A DNA stretch of 64,000 nt from Alicyclobacillus shizuokensis NBRC 103103 (GTDB lineage: Bacteria > Bacillota > Bacilli > Alicyclobacillales > Alicyclobacillaceae), in contig NZ_BCQV01000007.1 in the NCBI RefSeq assembly GCF_001552255.1, forward strand, positions 1 through 64,000. The letters are read 5' to 3'. The notes beneath the pieces are model-generated. The model was not told the origin of the DNA and made no database searches. It saw nothing but the letters and a program-made list of their open reading frames with translations. The position numbers and the translations under genes were made by a program. Positions 19,501-26,594 of this stretch are shown here, piece after piece; the stretch's first letter is position 1, and each line of letters begins with the position of its first letter.

Positions 19501-19823
19501 ACAAGCAAAAGACGGGAGATAAACTGAATCTGACCTCCACATACCGCGTCGAGTCGGGCAGCTGGCACATGACCGGTTGGGCGATTGACATCGATACCCC
19601 GGACGCCCCGCGGATCGGCGGACAGGTCCGGTTCCCGAAAGGCAGCAAGGAAAAGCAGAACCTCGAGACCTTGATTGACCTAGCGATTCAGGTTGGTTTC
19701 GGCGGAATCATTCACGGGGATGTGGACGTGATCGCAGCCATGAAGAAGAAGTATCCCAACGTTGTGATTCAGCAGCGTGATGACCACTATAACCACTTAC
19801 ATCTGTCCTATCCGAGGGGCTGA
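13548..19823 (+). CDS. Baseplate hub / tail-associated lysin with glucosaminidase and M15 peptidase domains
   Basis: A 2091-residue protein preceded by a GGGGGAA ribosome site. The N-terminal 150 residues and a middle part (about 840-1020: VFIDEGQYVDG, RVHFRMGYGS, VTMIVQDDGVEL) look like tail hub domains. A hydrophobic stretch lies at about 1520-1560 and a Ser-rich linker at about 1625-1645. Residues about 1760-1905 form a glucosaminidase-type muramidase domain (AAHESGWGTS with probable catalytic E1812, then HNLFGYGAY). Residues about 1960-2091 form an M15-type zinc D,D- or L,D-peptidase: SWHMTGWAIDID supplies H2007 and D2014, and HYNHLHLSYP supplies the last histidine. Both domains would cut cell wall during infection, one the glycan and one the peptide. 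The genes that follow are baseplate parts, which supports a hub role. Cleavage specificity cannot be read from sequence. Confidence 0.85.
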   Translation: MATTVLDDRDALYGALPDHHLRIGDTQFYVPPTAIQVTRRVRSDRINILRGRGSFAKQSGYSDLVVELTLFFPDTQSINNELRPLLAQFMKCPFLPIENTHLNNVHKIEAVTVEGLTVTTTPGFPTTLTATIQLLAFNPWSYLIDQTGRTFDEMINWPLFRWYYQRNLEPSKYRYIRYFEPLTEDLDNSYIFRVASEQDLSAMKAWRVQENKLYQDWLQKTQTTDPVQDIKNEFASDEDFWNKLDQQARSAIFEYDIHMEEWPIPNLHLVSLSASFQNIISTVQLQMHEAPTHQYLGSQDTVFAAVFQTDDEEAIASLQNLVRRSSYLTREYHTVLSNGFLEFDNQLARLFGVHYVIIDDMVVRSVENMPGVFEVTLQMTSYNRMQQRLAETQMIGGNVKWDLGGAFTNSFLKMLTPLTSWSWLQDRPFWKQITSDGWNELDIQKQAVYNAAIREAFKIIEVYPDLELPTYAEVEQAGFSIPNTNGGYFVDPDFFIMYEDPFEFNNMLKDEVAKSYTTVLRDAGGGKAEITPSTANPDEKTQKDIDEKSAKYDNPTSGISSGDPPDTADQKNLSTADMETLIREKAAAEGLDQRFVIAFAKMNDAKLRQFYNPGIGANKELDNITVSDSNIPVMQTADLHYFKDPSLIQEAAYIGVMRVSPLMGDAQALGRSIVYNVTQGVAALKYYLSQVDDAGTINQNVYDALGLDPDKDIQKAKYAAAIALYLGFGREWNDLVSQNKRLPYLLTAKIKAVLSDMDKESKWSSQDLKKKYSALPIADQKAPANTEEDLSAQFQPDEPGNESDYESDDFTFRGMFQDMIQYDRRGRLIRAFPTFFMVFIDEGQYVDGVVKLADHFFGYSAVSDITYTNNRKQASSTLVVEMCNVFGNLTDATKSVDLTHPNTLSLFESLFVPTMEAAHIEQSRDRNSNYYKSIFLRTGARVHFRMGYGSNAAELPTIMNGTVTQLENNGDTVTMIVQDDGVELTNKLKAKPGDSTDGFLQAKKEPSEIIDDLLLDRGSGISGFIGNLWEDFSNKAYYSHSLGIMHFGMHGVPISGQDFIKGVLPIAWLISGTDRDIYEINMNIYKTNGLLNVENDTFWHKLEDMFGIGQGQEDSINITLYDKTVWDVLSVCAYMGPDYILAVHPFEFRSTIFMGKPYFPLNYGYVVDNNKITGTLMKPFRQYHLYDSWTSIIDNSIVASEQNMYTVAIGTFMNEGKLDTTRPIYVDADIWPEKQRTVNVDTQVNAKGIWFVEKAVPFVGGLLNKPFKWYFDEGVAIKIAASALRDYVKDMYDGYLTVMGDPTVKPFDQILIHDEYIDMAGPAEVKEVTQIMSLDMGYVTAIKPDCVVVNSDRKVINGAFSMTATLTPLLVTLKLRSMFRNAGYTGALPIMNAIWAMTKNNMKTLKAKFDATKLGTKLNNWWNGSDMQTYTRKFDMVSKETIERWKKSGLLKKTADTLGSVNAQQIEELLNRGDSALLEKGFWGYDKVSSAAKTLRLEKATSKFVAGGAKAIGMAARFAQAGLVGAEMFAGPIGWIAILVETMAMSLLTATVGEFLKRFLFTRHACLVMPLKKEGIEFTAGLNGHKGSVVGDSPDMWQSLLTNGVASTIFSVFLGVDTSQYGAAGSSNNPVSVKASSNGSSTGSSSSAMSFFEQYRRPVPYDPTLIQWYNTDLENAKKEMSGELQRLDDENKKPDYSDEISAMQKGLQEISQLPSLIKNAISNLASEIAQLISGGDGYNYDGTDFTKIDLNQPSGISAEAIDKAFAANGGGHLKGLGKYFVQLEKQIPPLPGHQAKEGRVMNGLYFAAHAAHESGWGTSQIYRDKHNLFGYGAYDSNPYGDADSFDSDEHCIIFVANKVKDDYLTPGGQFYSKDKGPTLEGMNEKYATDKHWATDIANIMKEIAKLDPNFKWPGTATKVKIDETPPDPNHREKYYLTPAQAKQRLAYVPSFGLKHLGQTWVDGSAAIKYAHKGTLEMADELARLYKQKTGDKLNLTSTYRVESGSWHMTGWAIDIDTPDAPRIGGQVRFPKGSKEKQNLETLIDLAIQVGFGGIIHGDVDVIAAMKKKYPNVVIQQRDDHYNHLHLSYPRG

Positions 19824-19828
19824 TCGGA

Positions 19829-20251
19829 ATGCCTGAGACGAGTCATTTTCGCAAGCAGCTAGCCCATGAAGGTCGGGAGGCGGCGGGTGATACCCACACC
19901 TCCGGCCTGATTGGGTATGTCGTGAACTTTCATCCGGCGGCAGATATCTGCAACTGCAGCCGGCATAAAGGCGCCAAGATTGAAAAGGATGTTTGGCACA
20001 CCGCAGACATCGACGTCTTCATGGGGCGCAAGTATCAGCGATATGTTGACGTGCCTTGCTTTGTATACTCACAGGGCATTTTAGACCACGGTCTGAAACC
20101 CAATGATCGGGTATGGGTAGAGTTCATTGGCGGCGATAAGTCGCATGCCGTTATCACGGCCTACTATCGAGACCCAAGTGGGTTGGAAGTCCTTGTGAAT
20201 GACTTTCAGATTGGTGTCGCCAACTTCGTCTCCAAACTTTTTAACTGGTAG
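19829..20251 (+). CDS. OB-fold baseplate spike-like protein
   Basis: A 140-residue protein starting 5 bases after the hub stop, preceded by GATCGGA. Residues about 25-120 carry the pattern of the OB-fold domain of gp5/VgrG-type spike proteins: GLIGYVVNF near the start, then VYSQGILDHGLKPNDRVWVEF, a short loop, and HAVITAYYRDP. In that family the OB domain attaches the central spike to the hub. No needle-like beta-helix repeat is present in this short protein, so the spike tip may be supplied by another protein. Two nearby cysteines (about 41 and 43, CNC) are unusual. The assignment rests on motif pattern plus its place directly after the hub gene. Confidence 0.7.
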   Translation: MPETSHFRKQLAHEGREAAGDTHTSGLIGYVVNFHPAADICNCSRHKGAKIEKDVWHTADIDVFMGRKYQRYVDVPCFVYSQGILDHGLKPNDRVWVEFIGGDKSHAVITAYYRDPSGLEVLVNDFQIGVANFVSKLFNW

Positions 20252-20260
20252 GTGAAGTGC

Positions 20261-20629
20261 ATGTCATGGACGGACACTTTGAATGATATTCAATTCCAGC
20301 CAGACGTTGACATCGACGATATGGTCAACCAGTTTCATGCCACCAACGGGACGGACAATCAAGATGTCGGCTTCGTGCATCGTATGACAGGCGCCGGCAT
20401 TTTGGCCCGCTCCAGTGGTACGCTCGAAGGTTTCGCTGATTATGGACTTGGCTTTCGGATCGACCCAGACACGCAAAGCATTACGTTTGTCGCTCCCACA
20501 ATTCAGTTCCTCTGCTATCAAACAAAGACGTACGACCCCAACTTCAAGCAGCCGCTCAACCCCATCAACAAGGAATTTGCAGACGTGTTGCAGATCTTAG
20601 GAGGGACTCCCGATGGCACTTCGGTATGA
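20261..20629 (+). CDS. Small baseplate protein of unknown fold
   Basis: A 122-residue protein. ATG 20261 is preferred because AGGTGAAG lies just upstream; a GTG at 20252 is in frame but has no ribosome site. The N-terminal half is acidic (DTLNDIQFQPDVDIDDMV). The second half has short hydrophobic strands with FRIDPDTQSITF and FLCYQTKTYDPN. It overlaps the gp25-like gene by 17 bases and sits between the OB-fold protein and that gene, so a structural baseplate role is likely. In related gene orders a small protein of about this size occurs here. I do not recognise the family from sequence. Confidence 0.55.
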   Translation: MSWTDTLNDIQFQPDVDIDDMVNQFHATNGTDNQDVGFVHRMTGAGILARSSGTLEGFADYGLGFRIDPDTQSITFVAPTIQFLCYQTKTYDPNFKQPLNPINKEFADVLQILGGTPDGTSV

Positions 20630-21014
20630 CGATTATGACTTACGCTTCTACGGAAATGGAATTGAAGGCGATCTACAGGTGGACCCTGTAACCGGCGATT
20701 TAGCCTTGACTGAGCAGTGGGAATGTCCCCGGCAGGATATGACCAACCGGATTCGCACACAGACGGGGGACTGGAGTACGCACCCGGATATTGGCGGGGA
20801 TCTGGAGCTTCTTGAGGGGGAACCCAATACCCGGGCCACCGCGGATCAAGGAGCGGCTCAGATTTTGCGAACACTCACGTTTGATGGACGGTTTTCTCCT
20901 GCGGATTTGACCATCCGGCCAGTGCCGACCAGCATCGACCAGATCGATTACTACGTGTTTCTTGACGCCGGCGCCGATCAGCCACTGGTTGTCAAACAGA
21001 CTTCTCAGTTGTAG
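20613..21014 (+). CDS. gp25-like baseplate wedge / sheath initiator
   Basis: A 133-residue protein with a strong upstream AGGAGGG. It matches the gpW/gp25 (T4 gp25) lysozyme-like fold family in length and motifs: an N-terminal DLRF...GDLQVDPVTGDL, then WECPRQDMTNRIRTQTGDW, then the family signature THPDIGGDLELLEGEPNT. This protein links the inner baseplate to the first sheath ring in contractile tails and is inactive as an enzyme. The next gene is J-like, which is the standard order in myoviruses and phage-derived injection systems. Its presence is the best evidence in the window for a contractile tail. Confidence 0.85.
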   Translation: MALRYDDYDLRFYGNGIEGDLQVDPVTGDLALTEQWECPRQDMTNRIRTQTGDWSTHPDIGGDLELLEGEPNTRATADQGAAQILRTLTFDGRFSPADLTIRPVPTSIDQIDYYVFLDAGADQPLVVKQTSQL

Positions 21015-21022
21015 GGGAAGGG

Positions 21023-21886
21023 GTGAGTGATGTGGCCACCCTGATCAAACGAACCGCCGATCAGATTCTCCAGGATGCCTTGACCTACATCCCGGCGAAC
21101 ACACCGATTACCAATCTCACGCCGGGAGCCATTGCCCGCGCGCTGGTCGAGGCCATGAAAGACGAGTATCCACGGCTATACGACTATGCAGAAACGATCC
21201 TGAACATGGGATTTCTAAGTACCGCCGAAGGTCAGTATCTGGATCTCATCGGTGGACTCTTTAGCTACCCTCGTCGAACCACGACCGTCATCGATCAGAC
21301 CACAGGCGAGATGAATGATGTCCTCATTGATGATGACACATATCGATACGAGATTTCACAACGGGTGCTGGCCGCGGCAAACGCCAACTTAACCGCATTG
21401 CGTCTGGCCATTCTACCGGTTCCAGGTGTGGATGATGTGGTGGAGAAGGAGTATGCGCAGGGCACTGGCAGCTTTAGCTTTTACGTCATCACCTCCAACG
21501 GATTTACACCGGAGAGTGTGCAAAGCCAAGTCCAAGCGGCCGTCGAGGATGTGAAAGCGTTCGGTGTTCGGGACAATATTCTGCTTCCCACAGAGATTCC
21601 CCTCGACATCAGCCTGCAGCTTACCCTTGCAGACTCCGTTTCCGACCAGGATGCACAACTGATTCAATTGAACGTGAAAACGGCCATCTACAATTACATC
21701 GGCAACCTCAGTATGGGGCAGGGATTGATCTATAACGAGTTGGTCAAAGCCATCATGGATGCGGATAGCCGGATTCAGGAATTCACGATCACCCAGTTCT
21801 ATCTCAATAATGAGCCGGCGTTGCTGACCAACCAGAATGTCAATGATGACGAGCGAATCGTGGTCTCCAGTGTCAACGTAAGCTGA
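21023..21886 (+). CDS. Baseplate J-like wedge protein
   Basis: A 287-residue protein that begins at GTG 21023 after an AGGGGAAGG ribosome site. It has the gpJ/gp6/XkdT architecture: an N-terminal helix with TNLTPGAIARALVEAM, then a YLDLIGGLF segment, a central beta domain (VPGVDDVVEKEY...GSFSFYV), and a C-terminal ferredoxin-like half ending with GQGLIYNELVKAIMDADSRI. In myoviruses this protein forms the iris of the inner baseplate wedge and binds gp25. Length is typical of the Gram-positive phage members. No oddities are seen. Confidence 0.85.
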   Translation: MSDVATLIKRTADQILQDALTYIPANTPITNLTPGAIARALVEAMKDEYPRLYDYAETILNMGFLSTAEGQYLDLIGGLFSYPRRTTTVIDQTTGEMNDVLIDDDTYRYEISQRVLAAANANLTALRLAILPVPGVDDVVEKEYAQGTGSFSFYVITSNGFTPESVQSQVQAAVEDVKAFGVRDNILLPTEIPLDISLQLTLADSVSDQDAQLIQLNVKTAIYNYIGNLSMGQGLIYNELVKAIMDADSRIQEFTITQFYLNNEPALLTNQNVNDDERIVVSSVNVS

Positions 21887-21912
21887 AACACCCGATAAGG
21901 AGGTAAATAGGG

Positions 21913-22572
21913 ATGCCGCTGACCAAGATTCTGAAATCCGATCTCAGTGTGGACCTCCAGCAACTGATTGAAGACCTGAGAAATGCCCGAGGGACATTTC
22001 CCTCGCTGTCCGACCGGCTTGATGGCCCTTCGGTGTTGCTGAAAAACCTGGACTCGAGCATTCAAGATGTGATCAAAGACCTACAGATGGCCAAAGACAC
22101 AACCGGCCAAGAAATGTCGATCCGCATGACAAACATGGAGAATAAGGAAGTCATCGTGGACTTAGAGAACGCCAAAACCGCGAGTGGCAAGGACATGTCC
22201 ACCCGTGTTTCCGATCTGGAATCCGAAGTATCCAGTCTGTCCTCAGCCTCTGGCACAGTGGGTCTAAAGACCGTTGGCGAACCCCAGCTTACGGATGCCC
22301 TGCTGGCCGAAATCCACGCGGTGTCAGAGCGCGGAAACTACACAGAACAGTACACTTACGATGATTATGGCAACGTAACATCTGTTACGGTAACTGGGGA
22401 CTTCGCCTATACCGTTACCTACACGTATTCAGATCCCGTCAACGGCATACTTCAACAATCTGTCAAGACACTCATTGAAGACGGCAAGACGGTGACGGTG
22501 ACTAAAACCTACACTTACGATTCCACCAACACCAATATCACCGCAGTATCGACCACAACCACGATTTCGTAA
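21913..22572 (+). CDS. Coiled-coil baseplate/fibre connector protein
   Basis: A 219-residue protein with AAGGAGG upstream. Residues 1-110 are a heptad-rich coiled coil containing a short repeated unit (LQMAKDTTGQEMSIRM and LENAKTASGKDMSTRV, in tandem). The C-terminal 80 residues are Thr/Tyr/Val-rich beta sequence with YTYDDYGNVTSVTV and further YTY segments, reminiscent of YD-repeat strands. It is the first gene of a fibre cassette after the baseplate core, so it may be a trimeric connector between baseplate and receptor-binding proteins. I do not recognise a family. Confidence 0.6.
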   Translation: MPLTKILKSDLSVDLQQLIEDLRNARGTFPSLSDRLDGPSVLLKNLDSSIQDVIKDLQMAKDTTGQEMSIRMTNMENKEVIVDLENAKTASGKDMSTRVSDLESEVSSLSSASGTVGLKTVGEPQLTDALLAEIHAVSERGNYTEQYTYDDYGNVTSVTVTGDFAYTVTYTYSDPVNGILQQSVKTLIEDGKTVTVTKTYTYDSTNTNITAVSTTTTIS

Positions 22573-22587
22573 GGGCGGTGAAAGACA

Positions 22588-23280
22588 ATGGATGCCATCG
22601 TGATGAGCAAGGCCAAATCAGCCTTGAATAAGATTAAGAATCTTGATCTCAACGTTGTCGCGCCGCTGGCGGAAGGCCGGTTTGCGACCGTTGCCGATCG
22701 ATTGGCATGGTTGGAAGATCAAGCGGCGAAATTAAAGGCCAGTAACTCCATTCCTATTGACTTGAGCCAAGGTATCTTTGATGGGACCGAGTTTGTAGGA
22801 GGACAACTGCGGCTGAAATGTCTTGGAGAGAATCAATATGTCACTTCCGGCACGTGGGAATCTCCTATTATTGACCTGACGAGCGATTGGATCGATACGA
22901 CACGCGTCAACATCACGAACATTGTACCCTCAGGAGCGTCATGCGTTCTTGAAGTGGCTTCCTCAACGGATGGCGTTACATTCTCAAACTATTCGACATA
23001 TGACCCAGCAAACATTCCGCAGACCAGATACCTGAAATTCAGGGTGACTTTAACCGCACCAGTGACAAGTTCAACATCAACGACCCTTGAATTCAACAAT
23101 TCAGATCCTCAAAACACATTCACATTGGACAGTAATACAGTAGCGGACGGGGCTCTTCACCTCAAGACCAGTTACACATTCACGATGACGGATGAAGGTG
23201 CGGTAGGGGCCGGCCATATGTTTAGCCAAGTCTTGGACAAGACAGCCTTTAGTTCTATTGAGAAAGTGAGTGTGAACTAA
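22588..23280 (+). CDS. Mosaic fibre protein, cassette member 1
   Basis: A 230-residue protein preceded by GGCGGTGAAAG. The N-terminus (MDAIVMSKAKSAL) matches the starts of the genes at 26595 and 29252, suggesting a shared baseplate-docking helix. Residues about 50-150 form a beta domain (SGTWESPIIDL, VASSTDGVTFSNY, RYLKFRV) found again in the 26595 protein. The C-terminal 50 residues (HLKTSYTFTM, AFSSIEKVSVN) also match the end of that protein. This points to an oligomeric fibre or receptor-binding protein. Its stop is only one base before the next start. Confidence 0.6.
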   Translation: MDAIVMSKAKSALNKIKNLDLNVVAPLAEGRFATVADRLAWLEDQAAKLKASNSIPIDLSQGIFDGTEFVGGQLRLKCLGENQYVTSGTWESPIIDLTSDWIDTTRVNITNIVPSGASCVLEVASSTDGVTFSNYSTYDPANIPQTRYLKFRVTLTAPVTSSTSTTLEFNNSDPQNTFTLDSNTVADGALHLKTSYTFTMTDEGAVGAGHMFSQVLDKTAFSSIEKVSVN

Positions 23281-23281
23281 T

Positions 23282-24001
23282 ATGGCAGCACCTGCAACAA
23301 GCGGGAAATTGGTAACGACTCTGCAAGGAATGAATATAGGAGATTATATTGTCTGCGGATTGACATTTGTAGGAAGCAATTCAGCACCAAAACTCGGAAT
23401 GCTTGGCAGTTGCAATTATAGCGAGATGTCTTACTCTGGTATGGCAAATCCGTCCAATGGCGCTAAATCAACTCAGTGGTCCTTTTACTTTGTAAAGGTT
23501 GATAAAGGTTTACTCATTGCGGATCGTGTAATCGTGAACTCCATCTCGTGGGACACTTTGAATTCTGGCAAGGTCATTCAAGGAACTCCTGCATCTAATG
23601 TGTTTTCTGACAGCACATATGCGCAGCAAGGTATATCCAACCCCATCATACGTTCCCTTACAGGTGGAGTAGCTTATGCAGATGCGAATGGGAATTACAC
23701 TACGAGTGGAACAAATGCTTCACCGGGATGGCCAACGAACAATGAATATGATCGCTACCTCATGAACTCCACCCTAGGGGGAAAGATTATTGCCGGAGAT
23801 GACAATGTGTGGCACCACGGGAATGGCTCTTTTTATATGCAGACATGGTGTCAAGACACTCCGGCACTTGCCATAGCTGTCTCGACCAATAGGGTGGTAA
23901 GGTCCAACAATCCATCACAGTCATGGAATTTTAACTACAGGGCGTCAAGTACCGCAATCACAACTACCGGTTTCCGCCCAGTCTTCCAGTACCAAGAATA
24001 A
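23282..24001 (+). CDS. Receptor-binding-type domain protein
   Basis: A 239-residue protein made of one beta-rich domain. It contains GDYIVCGLTF, FYFVKVDKGLLIADRVI, SWDTLN, then IIRSLTGG, NEYDRYLMNSTLGGKI, DDNVWHH and a final TTGFRPVFQY. The same domain, interrupted by an inserted discoidin-like unit, occurs in the next gene. The ribosome site is weak. Base composition is AT-richer than the baseplate genes, as is common for receptor-binding genes gained by exchange. Function as a host-surface binder is inferred from the cassette context; no family is recognised. Confidence 0.55.
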   Translation: MAAPATSGKLVTTLQGMNIGDYIVCGLTFVGSNSAPKLGMLGSCNYSEMSYSGMANPSNGAKSTQWSFYFVKVDKGLLIADRVIVNSISWDTLNSGKVIQGTPASNVFSDSTYAQQGISNPIIRSLTGGVAYADANGNYTTSGTNASPGWPTNNEYDRYLMNSTLGGKIIAGDDNVWHHGNGSFYMQTWCQDTPALAIAVSTNRVVRSNNPSQSWNFNYRASSTAITTTGFRPVFQYQE

Positions 24002-24017
24002 AGAGAGGTGAGAGCAT

Positions 24018-26537
24018 ATGGCTACAGTAGGACAACAGCTTCTTTATCCGGAGTATGGTTGGAAACGGTATGATGATACAAATAAAGCTCTTACCTATAC
24101 AGGAACATGGAGTTCGGTATCTGGGCCTGGGTTGGCTAATTTCAATCAAACAAGAAGGGAATCGACAGCTACTGGAGCTTTAGTGTCCTTTACGTTTTTC
24201 GGAACAAAACTAAGAATTATCTCAGTAGTAAACAGTAATGGCCCCACAAGTGTTCAGGTCGCAATCGATGACGCTCAGAATACGTTTAGTTGCAACGGAG
24301 CCACCACAGTAGCTCAGGCGCTCGTGTTCGAACAAACTGGACTTTCACAAGGAAATCATTCTGTGACAATTACTCTTACACAAGCAAGTAACTTTGTGTT
24401 TGACGCCATCGACACCGATGGGTACTTGGTTGACTCCAACGGTAACCGTGTACCAGGTGCATGGTGTACATCCATTCAAGACATGATTGTGGGAGACAGG
24501 ATTGTTGCAGAATATACGGCTCCCACATCTGATCAGGTCGGGACATTCAAGAATCTTGGTACATCTACAGCTTCTTTGATTCCCGCTGCCTCTTCTGCCA
24601 CGCCAAATGGTGCATTCTACTTCATCATGGTGGATAGAGATTATCTCGGACGAAAGCTCCTTGTGGCGGACCGAAATATTCAAAGCGGCATTTCATGGGA
24701 TACATTAAATACAGCAGGCATCGCCAGCGGGAGTGGATTACCCTATTCATTTCTCAGAGATCTAGTTCCGGTAATGACATCTGATACAAGTCCAGGCATC
24801 TGCTCCATATCCGGATTTTCTGATGCATGGAAAATATTTGATGGGTATGAATCATCGAACGTTTATTTTAGTGCTTCTCAGAACATCATTATAGATTTCC
24901 TATCCCCAATCAGTGTTCAGGGCATGAGCTATTTTGCAGACGGATCCTATGTAGTGAAAAGCTTTACCCTAAGTGGATCCAACGATGGCTCTACATGGAC
25001 AACTATCCAATCTGTATCTGCACCACAAGTACAGCGCAACACAGTATTATTTGATGTGGTAACTTACCGCTACTATCAAATTAGCAATGTACAAATCTAC
25101 AGCAGTGGTGTTGCAGACCGCGCATTTAAATCAATTCAATTGATTGGACCATCATCAAAAGAACACACTCTTCGGCTCCTCACGGGTGGTACATCTTCTC
25201 AAGACACCAATAATGAATGGGATAAGTACATTGTTAACTCCACATTGAATGGCGCCATTACAGCGGGAGATAACAATGTATGGAATTGGAGTGGTTTATA
25301 CAGTTGGGCATCTACTGTGGGTTCCTCTGCAGGTACATGGAGGGTAACAAGAGGATACAGTGCAGCAAACACTTGGGATCAAGCAGGATCAAGTTCAGTC
25401 AATTCTATTTACGGTTTCCGTCCAATGCTTGTCGTAGATCCACCTGCACCCCAAAAGAAGTTCTTAATACAAGATGGGATGGATATTGAGGCATATGTAT
25501 CTAGTACATGGACGACAATTGGATCTGCTCCTGCCACTCAGGACATGTTTGATCAAAATGGCATGACAGACTTGTCTGTCCTCACGCCCGACGCTATTCA
25601 ACAGCTCACATCTTCTCAGCCTAAGCTCTTGTTCTGGACAGATGATACACAGACTCCAAGTCATACCGCGACGATCACCGCTGTTCCTGCACCGCGACTT
25701 GTATTTCCAACGGGTGACATTGATCTTCCGCCACAAGGATTTCAGTCGATTCAGCTTAATGCCTCTGTTTCTGGTTCTGGTGTACTGGGAGTGCTGGCGA
25801 GTGTGGATGGCGGGGAAACGTGGCATTCATACAATGGCGGCGCGTGGGCTGTCGTAGATACAACAGACTTGGCTACTGTGAAATCCTTGGTAATGACGCC
25901 GGACACCTTTAATGGACTGACACTGGATCAATGGCAAAAGCTCATTGGTTCATCCACAAAGATCCGCTTTGCCTATTATATTGAACAGGCAACTTCCATA
26001 GACCAAGCAGCGGCGGATTTCCTTACGATTACCGCCAATCCTGTGTCGATGGTCACGCCTACGATAAATTCGCTCTCCGTACAAGCTGACCAGATTTCGC
26101 TGGAGAACCGGCTGAAGAGCCTCGAGCAAATCAACGCCATCAACCTCTCCAAGCTCAATTTCAAGAGCAATGCTTTGATCAAGTCTGCTCAATACAGTAT
26201 GTATGACATGATTGTCGATACATTTGAGGATGTGGGGACGGTTGACACTGCCGCCACCACAGCCACCTATGATACAGTGAATAAAGCATATATCGGTCCG
26301 GGTGATGTTGTAATGCCCATCCAGACACTTCCGGATCCGAGAAGCAAGCTCATGATCAACGCAGACGCGGATCCAGAGGCGGCGTTTAGTTACAGTCTGG
26401 ATGGCGGCGCGACGTGGAATGCAGCCACCTTGGGGACAATCATGGACATCTCCTGCGCCTCTGGCAACCAACTAAAGATCAGAGCCACGTTGACGGGGAG
26501 CTCACAGCTTCGGGCATTGTCTTACGCTTGGGTTTAA
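24018..26537 (+). CDS. Multi-domain receptor-binding fibre with carbohydrate-binding-like and discoidin-like domains
   Basis: An 839-residue protein with an AGAGAGGTGAG ribosome site. Residues about 10-140 resemble a carbohydrate-binding beta-sandwich (GWKRYDDTNKALTYTGTW). Residues about 150-240 and 385-480 together match the single domain of the preceding protein. Between the two halves, residues about 245-380 form an F5/8 type C (discoidin) pattern: FDGYESSNVYF, then VKSFTLSGSNDGSTWTTI, then RYYQISNV. The second half (from LIQDGMDIEAYVS) is paralogous to the C-terminal half of the 27602 protein. A coiled-coil and a SYSLDGGATWNAA unit end the chain. It is probably a trimeric host-binding fibre. 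The first half is strongly AT-rich. Confidence 0.65.
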   Translation: MATVGQQLLYPEYGWKRYDDTNKALTYTGTWSSVSGPGLANFNQTRRESTATGALVSFTFFGTKLRIISVVNSNGPTSVQVAIDDAQNTFSCNGATTVAQALVFEQTGLSQGNHSVTITLTQASNFVFDAIDTDGYLVDSNGNRVPGAWCTSIQDMIVGDRIVAEYTAPTSDQVGTFKNLGTSTASLIPAASSATPNGAFYFIMVDRDYLGRKLLVADRNIQSGISWDTLNTAGIASGSGLPYSFLRDLVPVMTSDTSPGICSISGFSDAWKIFDGYESSNVYFSASQNIIIDFLSPISVQGMSYFADGSYVVKSFTLSGSNDGSTWTTIQSVSAPQVQRNTVLFDVVTYRYYQISNVQIYSSGVADRAFKSIQLIGPSSKEHTLRLLTGGTSSQDTNNEWDKYIVNSTLNGAITAGDNNVWNWSGLYSWASTVGSSAGTWRVTRGYSAANTWDQAGSSSVNSIYGFRPMLVVDPPAPQKKFLIQDGMDIEAYVSSTWTTIGSAPATQDMFDQNGMTDLSVLTPDAIQQLTSSQPKLLFWTDDTQTPSHTATITAVPAPRLVFPTGDIDLPPQGFQSIQLNASVSGSGVLGVLASVDGGETWHSYNGGAWAVVDTTDLATVKSLVMTPDTFNGLTLDQWQKLIGSSTKIRFAYYIEQATSIDQAAADFLTITANPVSMVTPTINSLSVQADQISLENRLKSLEQINAINLSKLNFKSNALIKSAQYSMYDMIVDTFEDVGTVDTAATTATYDTVNKAYIGPGDVVMPIQTLPDPRSKLMINADADPEAAFSYSLDGGATWNAATLGTIMDISCASGNQLKIRATLTGSSQLRALSYAWV

Positions 26538-26594
26538 GAACGTGGGGTCGCTCCGCCCCCCTCCCGCCTCATAGATGTGAAAGAGGTGATTGGA

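Noticed and set aside
26304..26320. TGTAATGCCCATCC as a further copy of the gap motif
   Set aside because: It is inside a coding region and lacks CAT at the fixed spacing; regarded as chance.
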